A DNA stretch of 64,000 bases from Mactromeris polynyma. Its lineage: Eukaryota > Mollusca > Bivalvia > Venerida > Mactridae. The position numbers were made by a program, and so were the translations under genes. Positions 36,224 through 47,241 of this stretch are shown one piece after another. Location of the stretch: assembly GCA_032209605.1 (NCBI GenBank), contig JASFXZ010000018.1, positions 2,607,904 to 2,671,903 of the forward strand, read 5' to 3'. The notes beneath the pieces were generated by a model. The model worked only from the letters and a program-made list of their open reading frames with translations, did no database searches and was not told the DNA's origin. How positions within the stretch are numbered: position 1 is the first letter of the stretch; each line of letters opens with the position of its first letter.

Positions 36224-39200
36224 TTAGTCTGGGTCATTGTATCTTGACTTTTTCCTTGCCATTGTTAGGCTTGTTGGTGGAGTGGAAGTTTTGGAAATAG
36301 TTCTTTTGAATTTCCGTGGATCTGAAGGTGTCATTACTACCGGTGATGTCAATGGATCAGCCATTCTAATGAAATGCTCAATAATGTCAGACATCAGTTC
36401 ATGGATGTACTCGTATTTCTTTGGTTCCTTCACTTCATAGCTGGTCCAGTTGTTGTTCTTTTTACAATACATGCGGTGAAATCTGTATAAGAAGAAAGCA
36501 GTTTTATAGCAGAAGGCATAAATCATCGGTAGTAATATAAAATATGTAAATAAAGACCGCCCTGAGGAATGAGCAAAAGTGGCCTTCATGTACAGCTGGA
36601 ACACTATAATAGTAAATAATTATGATGTTCACAAATTGTATCATTAACAGTGATATGTGCAGATAGACTGTCATTCAATTGCAAATGTCATTTAGCAAAA
36701 GTTCGGATGTAAAATACACTTTATCATTGTTTACAAGCAAAACTTGTGTGTCTGAAAGTACAAGTACACACATTAAAATATAATGAATATTAGTGTTTCC
36801 AGTATTTTTATTGATTTTATTAGCATGAATTCATTGTAAATTCAACAAAGTCTGAGGCGGAGTGGTCAAGGGGTAGAGCGTCTGACTTCTGATCCAAATG
36901 TCGTGAGTTCGAGCCTTGCGATGAGCGGGGTTTGATCATGAACTTCACAATCCCTTAATTTGGTTTAAGTAATGGTTGGTAGCCAGAAAGCAGTCATCAA
37001 GAGTGACTAGTGTAAGTTGTAAGAAATTGTTTTACAATCGATGTAAAATAAATAAGTTTAAAGTACATCAATTCAATGAGTTAGTATGGTAAAAACATAC
37101 CTGAAGTTGACATAAAAGCGCAAGCTGCGTTGTAGTCTAGTATCCATTGCAATCTTGGTCAAAGAAGAATGTGATGCATCGCCTGCTTCAAGCCATTTTT
37201 TCCCTCCATCTGGTTCATTTAGTGGTTCATGTTCACAAGCAGCTGCAATTGCATTGTCCCCCAAACACCATTCATGAACATGTACTACATGATGTAGAAC
37301 ACCTCTCCATCTAGCCTGTAACAGACAATACATTACCAGAACAATAGTAAACAACTATAAACCACTGCTGCAATATGGAAAAGTCATTATGTACTGATAA
37401 TATAATATGTATATTATAAATATATTCATATTATCCAGTCAGGGTGCAATGATCAGTTTGCTATAATTGATCACCAAATATCATGTAGAGTTGCAAACAT
37501 GAATTTGAGAATGATATGGAACAGCATAATTGATTACCAGATTATACAGCATTATTGACACCAAAGACATTCTCACCCACAAAAATATCATTTATTTCAT
37601 AAAACATGAAATTTCATTGGTGACATTCTTCAATAGTAACATTATGTCATGAAAATTCAAGTGTTTACATTGGTACTTCAAGAAATATAATTATGGCTAT
37701 TACATAGTTCAATTGAATTGTTTATCAATTTAGTCACAAATTATTATACAGAAAGTAAACACATAAAGTACTTTGGATCAACTATTCTGTGATGTTTGCA
37801 TATTAGGAATTACATATTCTTACCAACATAGCATATTCGTTTCCATTAGCCTTTCTACTGCAATACCAGAAATGGTTAATAATGTCTGGAACCCATGGTC
37901 TTAGATCTGTATTCTTCTTTTCAGCTGCAGCCTGAAGATGAGAATACTAACATTAAGTTTTGAATAATATTATTTAATGGATTTTTTGAAACAGAATTTG
38001 AGAATGTATTAATCCACATGAGAGATTGTGAAATGTAAAAAAGTTGTCATCATATAATGTTATACATAACTTTTCCTCAAATAATTTACAAAATAGAAAA
38101 AAATAGAAGCACATGATGTCTGGCTAAATCCCCATATTTGAAACATCAGATACTGTAATGGACTATTTTGAATCAATACACTTATGGTATCGTTACTTTT
38201 GACTAACATGGAGCCATAATGCAACCTACTTTGATAGCAGCAGAAAGATATGATCCAACTATTTCAATATGTACAATAGTGTCTCTATGATACCACCAGT
38301 AATATATACAATTTGAATGTTTTCTAGTAAATAATAACTCACTGCCACCAATTTCTTGCCAAGATTTTTGGCTCCGTGCCAGGTATCAAATGAGTGAAAT
38401 ACATCTGGGTGTTCCTTGGCTGAAAATGTACAAATAATGTACAAACAAATTACTGAAATCTAAGTTCATATGTATTACATATCAACAGATTATGATGACC
38501 ATAGACAGGTTATGAAAGTACATGTAACTGATATGACATATTTGCAGTGTCAGCCATCTAGCTGGTATTTCAATAACTGGTAATACAATAAGAGAAGACT
38601 CATAAACGTTTCCCCCCACCACTCAATAAACATTACATCCAGTCATGGTGCAATGTATTTATTTACTAAATTTACAGATTGAATATCATTTACCTCAAGA
38701 ATTGAAGATTTAAAATTTTCATAAGAAAATGCATACCAATGAAAGCTGCAACTGTGGTACTGGCATCTGTACATATTTCTTTAACAATGATTCCACTATC
38801 CTTCAGTGACTGAAGTGCTCGCTTCAATCCCTCTTTTTCCATGGAAGTAGACTTTAAGTCTGTCTCTCTTTTGTTTATTATTTCACATGCCACAATGTCT
38901 TTGGACTCATACTCGATCAATGTGTAGGTGCAGTATTAAGCACAATGTCCTGGAGAGTCCATACGGCCATCACCTAAACAACAGTAAAATTCAGTTAGAA
39001 AATACTTCTGACCATAAGCTATCAATGACTGGACCACATTGGCAGTTCACAGTGAATGCTTAGCTCAGAGGTAGAAAGAATACTGATAGTAAATCTGTGT
39101 TCGAAGTTCCATTTAAAACATGGAATGATTATTGAGATATCTGCATGCAAAACTTAACTTAGTGGGCATCACTCCATTTATACTGGGTGAGCCAATTATT

Positions 39201-42200
39201 CTTCAATTAGTCAAGCTAATAAAGAAAAAATGCTAAGCTATATGTAGTAAATGTGTTTACCTGCCACAGTAATTGCTTGATCTATGTACTTCATTCTATT
39301 CTCCTGCATGAGTTTCCCAAACGATTCCTTTATAACAGGAACACAATGTTTGCTTTGGAGTTGGTAGTGAGTTGTTTTTGCTGTCAGTCCAAGTCCAAAA
39401 AACTTAAACATTAGTTTGACTTTGTCAGAATTGTTCCCACTACAAATTAATGCAGACGACAGCAAAACATCACCAGCCCAACGCTTCTTGATCCTTGGCT
39501 GTGAGGACCATTTCCTTACAGTATGTTGATTATTACATTTCTGAAAGTATAAGGAGGAAAATATGTATCTTCAGTAATGACAGATATAATCAATGAAGAG
39601 AATCAGTAAATTTGTATTGCAATATATACATAAAAGAGAGTATAAAAAACAATTAACGAAAGCAAAACTATTATTTTACATGACAATGGCTGATATGGAG
39701 TGCACGATAAATATGTTTTAACATACATGATTGTTTATCCATTGTATAATGTCATTACCCAAGAAATGCAGGCAGATGTACCAATCATCTTCATATTTGC
39801 CTCAACAACGCCACCACATGCTTTTCGGTTACAACATGTAGGAACTTTCAAACTTGCTAGTGACAGAAGTTCTGTTGCAAAGCATATAGCTTTCATTTCC
39901 CCAACCAGATCTCTTTCTGGTACGTCGTCATTATCACTATCACTAGTATCTGACAGGGTATCAGAAGAATCAGATACGCCAAGTATAGCATTCCCGATTT
40001 TTATTTACATTTTTATGAACTAAGCAACTACTTATATAATGACAAGTGAATAGGCAATTGTTCAACTTTGTACACTCTAATCTGTCTGTGAAACCAACCA
40101 TGGGAAGGACAAAATGTGGTCTTAATTGACAAATGGTCTTTGTTCAGAGGTCAAATACAGTAGAATGTTTGTTTTGAGCTTAAATGATGGTCTTTACAGG
40201 CAAGTGGACTTTATTCAATGGTGGTCGCTTACACAGGCTTGACTGTACATTGTAATACACAAACATAAAGTGACACAATGAAACTTTGTTGTAATGAGTT
40301 TTCAAGCATTGAGTATTAACAAAACCAGGATACAGCATATTAACGTATACAAGTATTTACATAGCGAGCATAACATCGAGTTTCAATAGACATTTTCACA
40401 AGGATTGTGATATAACAAGATCACTTTTTACCTAATTTTAGACATACCGCCTCCCATGGTCGAGTGGTTAAGGCATCCACCTTGGGAGTGGGAGGTCGAA
40501 GGTTCGAATCCCGGCAGGGTCCATTCTGATATGACCAGTTGGTGAGCCGCCAGCTATCTGTGTGCCTATCTGCCTGGCATTAATTGATAGGAATCAGGAA
40601 GTTATGTGCTAGTGAAGTAGGTGTCTCATAAGTCAGAAATGGCTGGCCCTTTAATTGGGCTGCATAACATTCACTGCATTATATCCTTCTTAGCATACAT
40701 GTTTCATTACAAGGATGGTAGTCAAAAAAGCAATCTATGATAGCAATCACACTGATACTAGGTCTTTCCAGATAGCTCAGTCTGTAGAGTCTCTGATTTG
40801 TGATCTGGCATTGAAGGCTCAAATCAAGGTGGTGCCACAACTACCTGAGTGTGGAAATCGTCATCTCTGCTTTTTTTCATGAGAGTACATGTACATTGTC
40901 AGCTATGTGCAGAGTCATGACGTGTTATAGATAGTAACACCAGAGACATGTTAAATAACTGACCGCCTTGAATGACTTTACAGAAAATATGATATTAAAC
41001 CCCAAAAAACATAAAAATGTCACTAGAACTGCAATACCTTGCTGCCATGTCCAGCACAAATGCATCCCCATCTTCACTGCTACTGCTGCAATAATCATCT
41101 TCATATGCCTCTTCATCTTCACTTAGAGTAGGTTGGTAGCTTGCATCACGCTTTTTAGATCCAATGCCCTCCTCAACTTCGTAGGATATACTGCAGATAA
41201 AAATACACGTTTAAAAAAAATGAAATCCTGTATGAAAGCATTATAGACAGAATCATAGATCATTTACAACTACATCAACAGTGCGCATATTGGTGTGTAA
41301 TTTGTATTAATTGAGTAGCAAATGTCCTTACTTAATAAAAGACCCTTCTGTAGCTTGTGCTTTTCGTCTGTATCTTTCTGTGAGGTTTACATCTTCAAAC
41401 CCAGACATTTCCGATTGTGGTCTATATAAAAATAAAAGAGAACTTGTAGGTATGCAAAAAAATGTAAGGGTTTTGTAATACAATGGATATTACAATATAG
41501 ATTTAAATAGGCCTTGACATATACAACAATACCATTTGTCAGTATCAGGGATTTTTGTTATCATGACAACGTTTAAAATCAAAAACAGAAATAAGTTTGA
41601 CATATATCCTTATCATAATAATGTATCAATATAATTATATTGCAAGATGCAACTATCAGTATCACTGACATAATGTCAGACTCAAGAGTGAATACTTTTA
41701 GATATTTGTCAAAATGGTACAAATACTAGATATATAAATATGAAGTATAAAGTTATGTGTCTGTGGCAAATTTGGAGTTAAAGGAACCATCAGATCTACA
41801 GGATCATGTGGATTTATCTTCACATTGGGATCTAGCTGTATTTAAGGATTAGTTGGATTCTTTACACAGTATATAAGGGCTTTTAAGGCATTGTCATTAT
41901 GAAGTAAGGAGTCACTCAGTCTGTTAGTTCGTTATTGCGTGTTGGATATATCTTTGAATACTGTGGGATTAAACATTGTGGAGCGAACCTCGTGTTACTT
42001 AGTTATTTTCCCCCCTGTAGAACTTTGAGTTGTTACATGTCATTATAATTTATATCATTTAGCAATAATAGACGAGCAGGTGTCATTATATCATTTAGCA
42101 GTAATAGACAAGCAGTTTCTTTAATGTAAACTACACAACATTATTTATGATTATGCTGAAGTCTATTATTGTAACACTCACCATCTTGTCCAGATGCTGA

Positions 42201-43061
42201 CACGTCTGATACTGCTGGATCAAAGGTTGAGACACCTGCTACTGAGTAAGAATCCACTGGTGTTGAATGAGCTACTGTACTTGCTTTTAATGGCGTAATA
42301 TGGGATGGTTTCACATTTACAAATGCTGGTTGAACATGAACATGGGTCGGTGTTGATTGACTTGCACGGGTGTGATCCCTAAATACCAGAAAATATCACT
42401 TATCATTGACATATACAACTGCATATAAACAAATATAAACACTAAATCAGAGACATATTTTATACGTCCCTGATAGAAAAAGTATGGAACGTTACAAACT
42501 TACACATTAATATTTGACAGTACCAGTGTATCAACTAAAATTATTAGTAGGCTACTATATCCATACTATTGTATATATATCTTGATAAATTATAATGTAG
42601 CTCTGACAATGCACATGTGAAGTATTAAATAAATTCGCAGAGTACTTAATTCTATGCTAACAAACAAAAAGGATATATATAAATGCTTTTGACAACATAA
42701 TAACATCGAGTTGCATGCGTAAAACTGGAAATCCATTGAATAGATGTAATCAAATAAGATTTATCCGTTAAGTTATGTCATGTAGTAATGAAAACAAGTG
42801 GGATAAAGAGATTATATGGTTCAACAAAATCGTAAGTTTTTAAAAAACAACTTCATGAACTTGCCATAAATCAAGCAGCATTTTCGTCACTTCTCCGTTC
42901 GTTTTGGCATTGATTTCGCTCTTAATGGCATTCCAGCGATTCCAACAACCTTCCGACACTCGGATCACATGCGTTGACTCAGCATATCGCTTTCTACAGG
43001 CTATTTTAGTCTCTTTCTTCTGTTTTGGCGTCTTTCGAATTAACCGCGGTTTGTCAGCCAT
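36224..43061 (-). CDS. Kolobok-like DDE transposase, 11 exons, one nonsense codon
   Basis: Exons (high to low): 43,061-42,865; 42,378-42,182; 41,421-41,332; 41,190-41,038; 39,942-39,759; 39,540-39,261; 38,973-38,737; 38,419-38,343; 37,931-37,824; 37,315-37,101; 36,482-36,224. About 665 residues. Exon 1 starts MADKPRLIRKTPKQKKE, basic. Exons 2-4 are a Ser/Thr-rich then acidic linker. Exon 5 has a Cys motif (CCNRKAC), exon 6 WSSQPRIKKRWAGD and CSGNN. Exon 7 carries GDGRMDSPG and ICTDAS (likely first two catalytic Asp), exon 8 FDTWHGAK (D-x2-H), exon 10 HHVVHVHEW (likely catalytic Glu). All junctions agree in phase except exon 2 to 3, which is off by one base (indel or missed micro-exon). Intron 1 needs a GC donor. 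A TAA at 38,938-38,936 sits where the family has a Lys/Gln. The gene is otherwise well kept, so it is nearly intact but probably inactive. Family assignment rests on motifs and TTAA. Confidence 0.75.
36854..36930 (+). repeat. tRNA-like SINE head in transposase intron
   Basis: gaggcggagtggtcaagggg (D arm of Ser/Leu type) and gtgagttcgagccttgc (B box). It lies in the intron between exons 10 and 11. Cloverleaf pairing is incomplete. Confidence 0.55.
38343..38973 (-). other. Catalytic-core exons 7-8 of the transposase
   Basis: Exon 7 (38,973-38,737) reads GDGRMDSPGHCA, then the TAA, YCTYTLIEYE and KEICTDASTTVAAF. Exon 8 (38,419-38,343) reads KEHPDVFHSFDTWHGAKNLG. The D...D...D-x2-H order is that of RNase-H-fold DDE transposases of the MULE/hAT/Kolobok kind. 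Catalytic roles are inferred from the pattern. Confidence 0.7.
40071..40247 (+). mobile_element. MITE copy, CAGTCAAACCTG family
   Basis: tacactctaatctgtctgtg at the left, cacaggcttgactgta at the right, gtggtct phrases inside. Diverged. Lies in the transposase intron between exons 4 and 5. Confidence 0.6.
40448..40690 (+). repeat. SINE with tRNA-like head and conserved-looking body
   Basis: The head runs gcctcccatggtcgagtggttaaggc...ggttcgaatcccggc (A and B boxes, 40,448-40,516). The body continues with gaccagttggtgagccgcc, ctgtgtgcctatctgcctgg and ggctggccctttaattgggc. It is about 240 bp without a clear poly-A tail. Loop CTTGGGA would give anticodon UGG or GGG, but the acceptor stem does not pair well. 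Confidence 0.6.
40767..40836 (+). repeat. tRNA-like SINE head
   Basis: ccagatagctcagtctgtag (A box), gatttgtgatctgg (loop with GUG) and gaaggctcaaatcaaggtgg (degraded B box). About 80 bp beyond the end of the SINE at 40,448. Confidence 0.45.
41700..42060 (+). repeat. Possible solo LTR in transposase intron 2
   Basis: It contains a TATA-like tatataagggc at about 41,871, followed by promoter-to-R-like text (cagtctgttagttcgttatt) and ttgtggagcgaacctcgtg, as seen in LTRs. I could not fix TG...CA ends or a target duplication. Insertion here would explain the long intron between exons 2 and 3. Confidence 0.3.
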
Positions 43062-43095
43062 ATTGCTCGATCTGTTATGATTTCGTTTCAAATTC

Positions 43096-43105
43096 GCGCA
43101 TGCGC
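43096..43105. promoter_or_regulatory. Perfect NRF-1 palindrome upstream of the transposase ATG
   Basis: GCGCATGCGC, 35 bp upstream (minus-strand sense) of the ATG at 43,061 and inside the right TIR, so the element carries its own promoter motif. Confidence 0.5.
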
Positions 43106-43293
43106 AGTGCGACTCGAAGGTAATATTTGCATATGAACTTGACGTACACGTCAAGTTAGTGATACCCTGATGTTTTTCCCTTTTTTTAATGGAAAACGAT
43201 CGATTTACTCAAAATTTTCGACAGATTTGATGAACTTATACATAACTGACATAGATTAAACGTTTTTATTTTTTGGTATAGAAATTTTAGCGC

Positions 43294-43310
43294 AATCATG
43301 GTATGTAGCT
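43294..43310 (-). repeat. Right TIR of the 11.85-kb element
   Basis: AATCATGGTATGTAGCT, exact reverse complement of the left TIR, followed by TTAA at 43,311-43,314. Confidence 0.9.
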
Positions 43311-43319
43311 TTAAGTTGT

Positions 43320-44460
43320 TATTGGGAACTTCACATATACGAGACGATGCCTCCCCGAATAGGTCTCAGGTGAAAATCAGCCTTCGAACACTAGGGGTTA
43401 TAGAGATGTAATGGCAATTAAGTATATATGCATGGGAAAGTAATGAATTATCTTGTTGACTATAAAAATAACCATGGAAAAATTAAGGGGACAACAAAAA
43501 GGGAGGAAATGATGGAATGCATGCAATACTCCACCGGACAAGCTACGTACGACAGCAAGTGACCATGGACCAAAAGGGGGACATAACACGAATATTATAT
43601 CAGGTCAATGAAAGATGAACGATTCGCCTATGAACATCAATACAAATAACAACATAGTGATTTTCAGCCTTTGAACTACAATAACAATACTGGGAATTTA
43701 AATCGAATAAACACCTAGCTAACTAGGCTTAACGTAAGTAAAAATGTGTACCGATCAAGTATGCGAAAGGTTTTCTACCAAACTATTAACATACTATGAC
43801 CGACGTATTTCAATGTCTGAATCACATTACAGATAAATGAAAACTTAACTAAATAAAAGTAAGGCGATGCAAGGCATCAATGTCGTGGGTAAATATGTAG
43901 TGCTCAATATAATTACTGAGTAATATTGGAAGGGAATCTGAAGTGGAAATAAAGCGAATGTGATGTAAATGTATTTATTTATAACACAAATGGAATGTTT
44001 GGTAATAATGCGTCAAATATTGAACATTTATTATTAAAAGGGTAGATTTGGAAGTGACCCAAAGGCAGTAATGGTCCCAAGACAAATAATTTAAGCAAAG
44101 TAGCCACTACCTGCCTCCTCATTTAGTATGCATACATAAGAAAGTAAAGTAGCCAAGCAGCAAATATATACTACTTTAAAATGTTCCACTTATAGATTGT
44201 GTTGTTTTAATATTTACTAATGAACGGTTGTTTACAAATTTAGAAATATGTTGTACAAAATATTCAACATTCTATGTAGTGTATACAAGAACGCTCAATT
44301 AAGTTTGAATCGAAAGTAACTATCAGTATTGCATATTTATTTTCTACCAGAAACTCAAACACCAATCTGTACGAGGACGTTTTCAAAGATTCGCTTTAGT
44401 CTTATTTACGCCGTTCTGAAGATCTTTTTCATACGACAATTTATACTTAAATCTGCCAAA
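43320..44460. other. No gene; diverged dispersed repeat
   Basis: Text such as ttcagcctttgaactacaat...atactgggaatttaaa (43,664-43,702) has a counterpart at 48,233-48,275. No coding signal is seen. Confidence 0.4.
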
Positions 44461-44464
44461 TATA

Positions 44465-45835
44465 TGAGGGGTGTTAAAAAAATACGCGGAAAAGTGCTGT
44501 CATATTTTTTATAAAAATCTCGAACGTGATGAAAATTAAATTCATGTCGGTCAGGATATTGTCTTTTCGTGTACAAAAATGATAGTCCTAGTTAGAAAAA
44601 TACGGCGGAGACAATCTCCATGGCAAAGTCATTCAACATAACCCGGCCCAATTTTAAAGAAAAAGCACGCATTTCATAGACAAAAATGGCGTCTTGTTCG
44701 TTTATTGAGCAAGTTATTCACATCAAATTTACGGTTAACGACGCGCCACAACTGGACGTGACGTTCGTGACGTGGATTTAAAATATGACGCCAAACAACC
44801 GTTTGGCAGCCATTTTATTGAGGTGCGTCAGATAAAATGAGCATCGAACATCAGTCCGACATAAAAATGTGTGTTTTGAATGGGAAATCAAAATAAGAAA
44901 CGATACACATGTTAGATAAAGCATATGGATATCAGATGATGAAGAAAACAGCCAATTATAAGTAGTATTCTAGATTCCAAGGTGGACATAAAAGCACAAG
45001 TGATGGAGCCCGGAGCGGACGGTCAGAAGTCAATCACGTCACTTCACGCCGCTCATGTCAGAGATTTACTGGTTGAAGGACCGCCGTGTCAAAATTCCGG
45101 AAATTCAAGACAGGGTAAATTGCAGCATTGAAACTGTACATAGCCAAATCGGCATAGACGATTAACTAAATATTAGCAGGCTATGTGCCAGATGGATCCC
45201 CACGATGCTAACAAACTGTCAAAAACAATAGAGAATCATGTGATATGAGCGATTTAATTGGTCGATATCAGAGCGATAATCGGACCTTACAGCCATGATC
45301 CTACATCAGGTCAACACACCTGCTCATCGGGCAACAGCAACCCCGGCTGTGATTGTCAAACGGTCATTTGTAGTGCTTGAGCATCCGTCGTTTAGCCCGG
45401 ATTTAGCCCTGTGCGACTGTTTCTTGATTCTCATGCTGAAGAGCTTTCTGAGAGGGAAACACTTCGATGATATCAGCGAGTTGCTACACGCAGTTCAGTT
45501 GGCAATTTCATCAGAATGTTATATTTTGTGAGTAGCTAGGTGTAAAAAGTGTTTCGTGGGGCGTATTTTGAAAAGGACTGAGCATGCACATTGATGTAGA
45601 ATGCATGATTTTTGTAACGACGTCAAGATGTTGCGATGACGTAGGGCCATGTAAGGGATATGCCCTTTAGTAAACCTTCATATTTTTATTTTATCTGAAG
45701 TGATTTGTAATTTGTTATGATTTGCATGTGTGTGATATGTCAACACTTCATTATGCATAATTTCATAAAATTTCAACCAGTAATAAAAACATGCGTGACA
45801 GGACTTTTCCGCGAACTATTTGAACACCCCTCGAA
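44465..45835. mobile_element. mariner-type transposon, decayed
   Basis: The left end TGAGGGGTGTTAAAAAAATA (44,465) pairs with the right end ...CTATTTGAACACCCCTCG(AA) (to 45,835); CGCGGAAAAGT and CTGTCA also match across the ends. TA flanks both sides (44,463-44,464 and 45,836-45,837). Length is about 1.37 kb, usual for mariner. The transposase inside is broken. Confidence 0.85.
44837..45531 (+). pseudogene. mariner transposase pseudogene
   Basis: The N-terminal region starts at ATG 44,837 (MSIEHQSDIKMCVLNGKSK, then a stop) with later matches such as SRFQGG and ARSGR. A middle part (45,061-45,240) reads DRRVKIPEIQDRV and LCARWIPTMLT. The C-terminal part (45,292-45,531) reads LHQVNTPAHRA and HPSFSPDLALCDCF, the D34D region. 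About 100 residues with the first catalytic Asp are missing, and the second Asp of the usual QDNAPAH motif is Val here. It has several stops and is not functional. Confidence 0.85.
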
Positions 45836-46471
45836 TAGCACACGAAACAAAAACAATCATACAAATACATACATGAAAGTCATACAACATTGCTAACTGA
45901 TTAGTTTGTTGGAATTAGGTTTAATGTTATGTTCCGATATTCTTTCAGTTATACATCGTGGTCAGGTGAACTTATCAGTTGTACTGAAATTAATTATCAA
46001 CCAGAACTGACTAGACCGTCCACAAGCAATAGACAGCAATTATCACGCATGAATCAGAGGTGTTGGGGGCAAATAACCGTAACCAAATGTCGCTGAATGT
46101 CGTGACCTGCCATTCCTGGGTATCGAACTCGGACCTGGGAGACAGCCAAGCACTGTACCAACCGGAAAATACACTTCTGCAGTATGATTTATACTGTTTC
46201 CGTATAAAATGCCTCTGTATTATGTTATTCACATAACAATGTATATACAATCTACTTGTTATTGCGTTTACAATGTTCTGTGTACATTTTACACACATCC
46301 TAGGTTAATAAAGACGCTAATTATAATAAATACGTAGTAAATCGACGATTTCTGTTATCCTGACATGAAGCATTGCAATATGTCTTCTATCATTTTAAAG
46401 CAACATAAAATGTGAGCATCATTATGAACCATTCTGAACCTTCTTGGCACACCGTTGTAGTCCTTGCACGT

Positions 46472-47241
46472 CTAAATCACTCGCAGTTGCAAATTTTCAT
46501 ATGTTTTGTTTTCTCCGCTCGTACAATCTGAAAATGAAAACAAAACCAATTTAACCTCTGGTACCAAGAATTGTCAATTTGCATAATAAATGATGCAAAT
46601 GTTGAGAAATCTTAAAATTACCATATATACCAATTAAGCAAACGAACGTGTAGTCATCTCAGCTGCAATATTATGTCTTTGAATGTCTGCAAAGTATCTA
46701 ATCCACTCCGACCTTGTATTCCTTTTCACATCGTGGATTGTTCCAGAAATCGTAAATGCTTAAGTTTACCTTGGGTGTTATCACTGTTGCTCGATTGAAG
46801 AGATGAATATGTCGTGAAATCCCGATTTTGTTGGTTTAATGTTTCATAATCAGGGACACTGAAATAATACAACGAAATAATCAGCAACTATATTTCAGAA
46901 TAATCCAGTAAATTATACATTAGATAAAAATACAGTACTGCATCAATTCATGTTGTTCAATTTGTTAAACCAATGAACGTTAAAATACTTTCTATAAAAC
47001 ATGAATTTATATTCTAGTAACAAATAAACAACAGCTAAATGCCTTTTTGGCGACAGACAATACCGTTTAACAAATTGATTATATTCGAAAGTTTATATCA
47101 GACTTGCTTTGATCATGCAACATACTATTATATACATGATTCTGCAAGAGCCACATGTGAATAGATATAAGTAAAATGACTTGCCGTTCTTCATTGTAGT
47201 ACGTAGGTTCACTATTATTGTGATTGTCTATTTGTACTTCT
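46472..47241 (-). CDS. Cytoplasmic tail exons with YxxL motifs
   Basis: Exons 47,241-47,185, 46,858-46,770 and 46,527-46,472. Reading across: EPTYYNEE, then VPDYETLNQQ, RDFTTYSSLQSS, and GENKTYENLQLRVI before the stop. The repeated Y-x-x-L with Thr two residues before in two cases is the strongest sign that the tail is a phosphotyrosine signalling region. Confidence 0.78.

Larger units (their letters stand above)
31464..43310. mobile_element. 11.85-kb TTAA-flanked DNA transposon with P2X7-domain gene, Kolobok-like
   Basis: The ends are AGCTACATACCATGATT (31,464-31,480) and its exact reverse complement (43,294-43,310), each abutting TTAA (31,460-31,463 and 43,311-43,314). Two convergent genes fill it: a P2X7-intracellular-domain gene starting 208 bp inside the left end (+) and an 11-exon transposase starting about 250 bp inside the right end (-). 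TTAA duplication plus a DDE-type protein with a D-x2-H (DTWH) motif fits Kolobok; piggyBac shares TTAA but not this protein layout. The superfamily name is inference, the borders are seen directly. Confidence 0.88.

Noticed and set aside
40448..40522. Functional tRNA gene
   Set aside because: A and B boxes are good but the acceptor stem does not pair and a SINE body follows.
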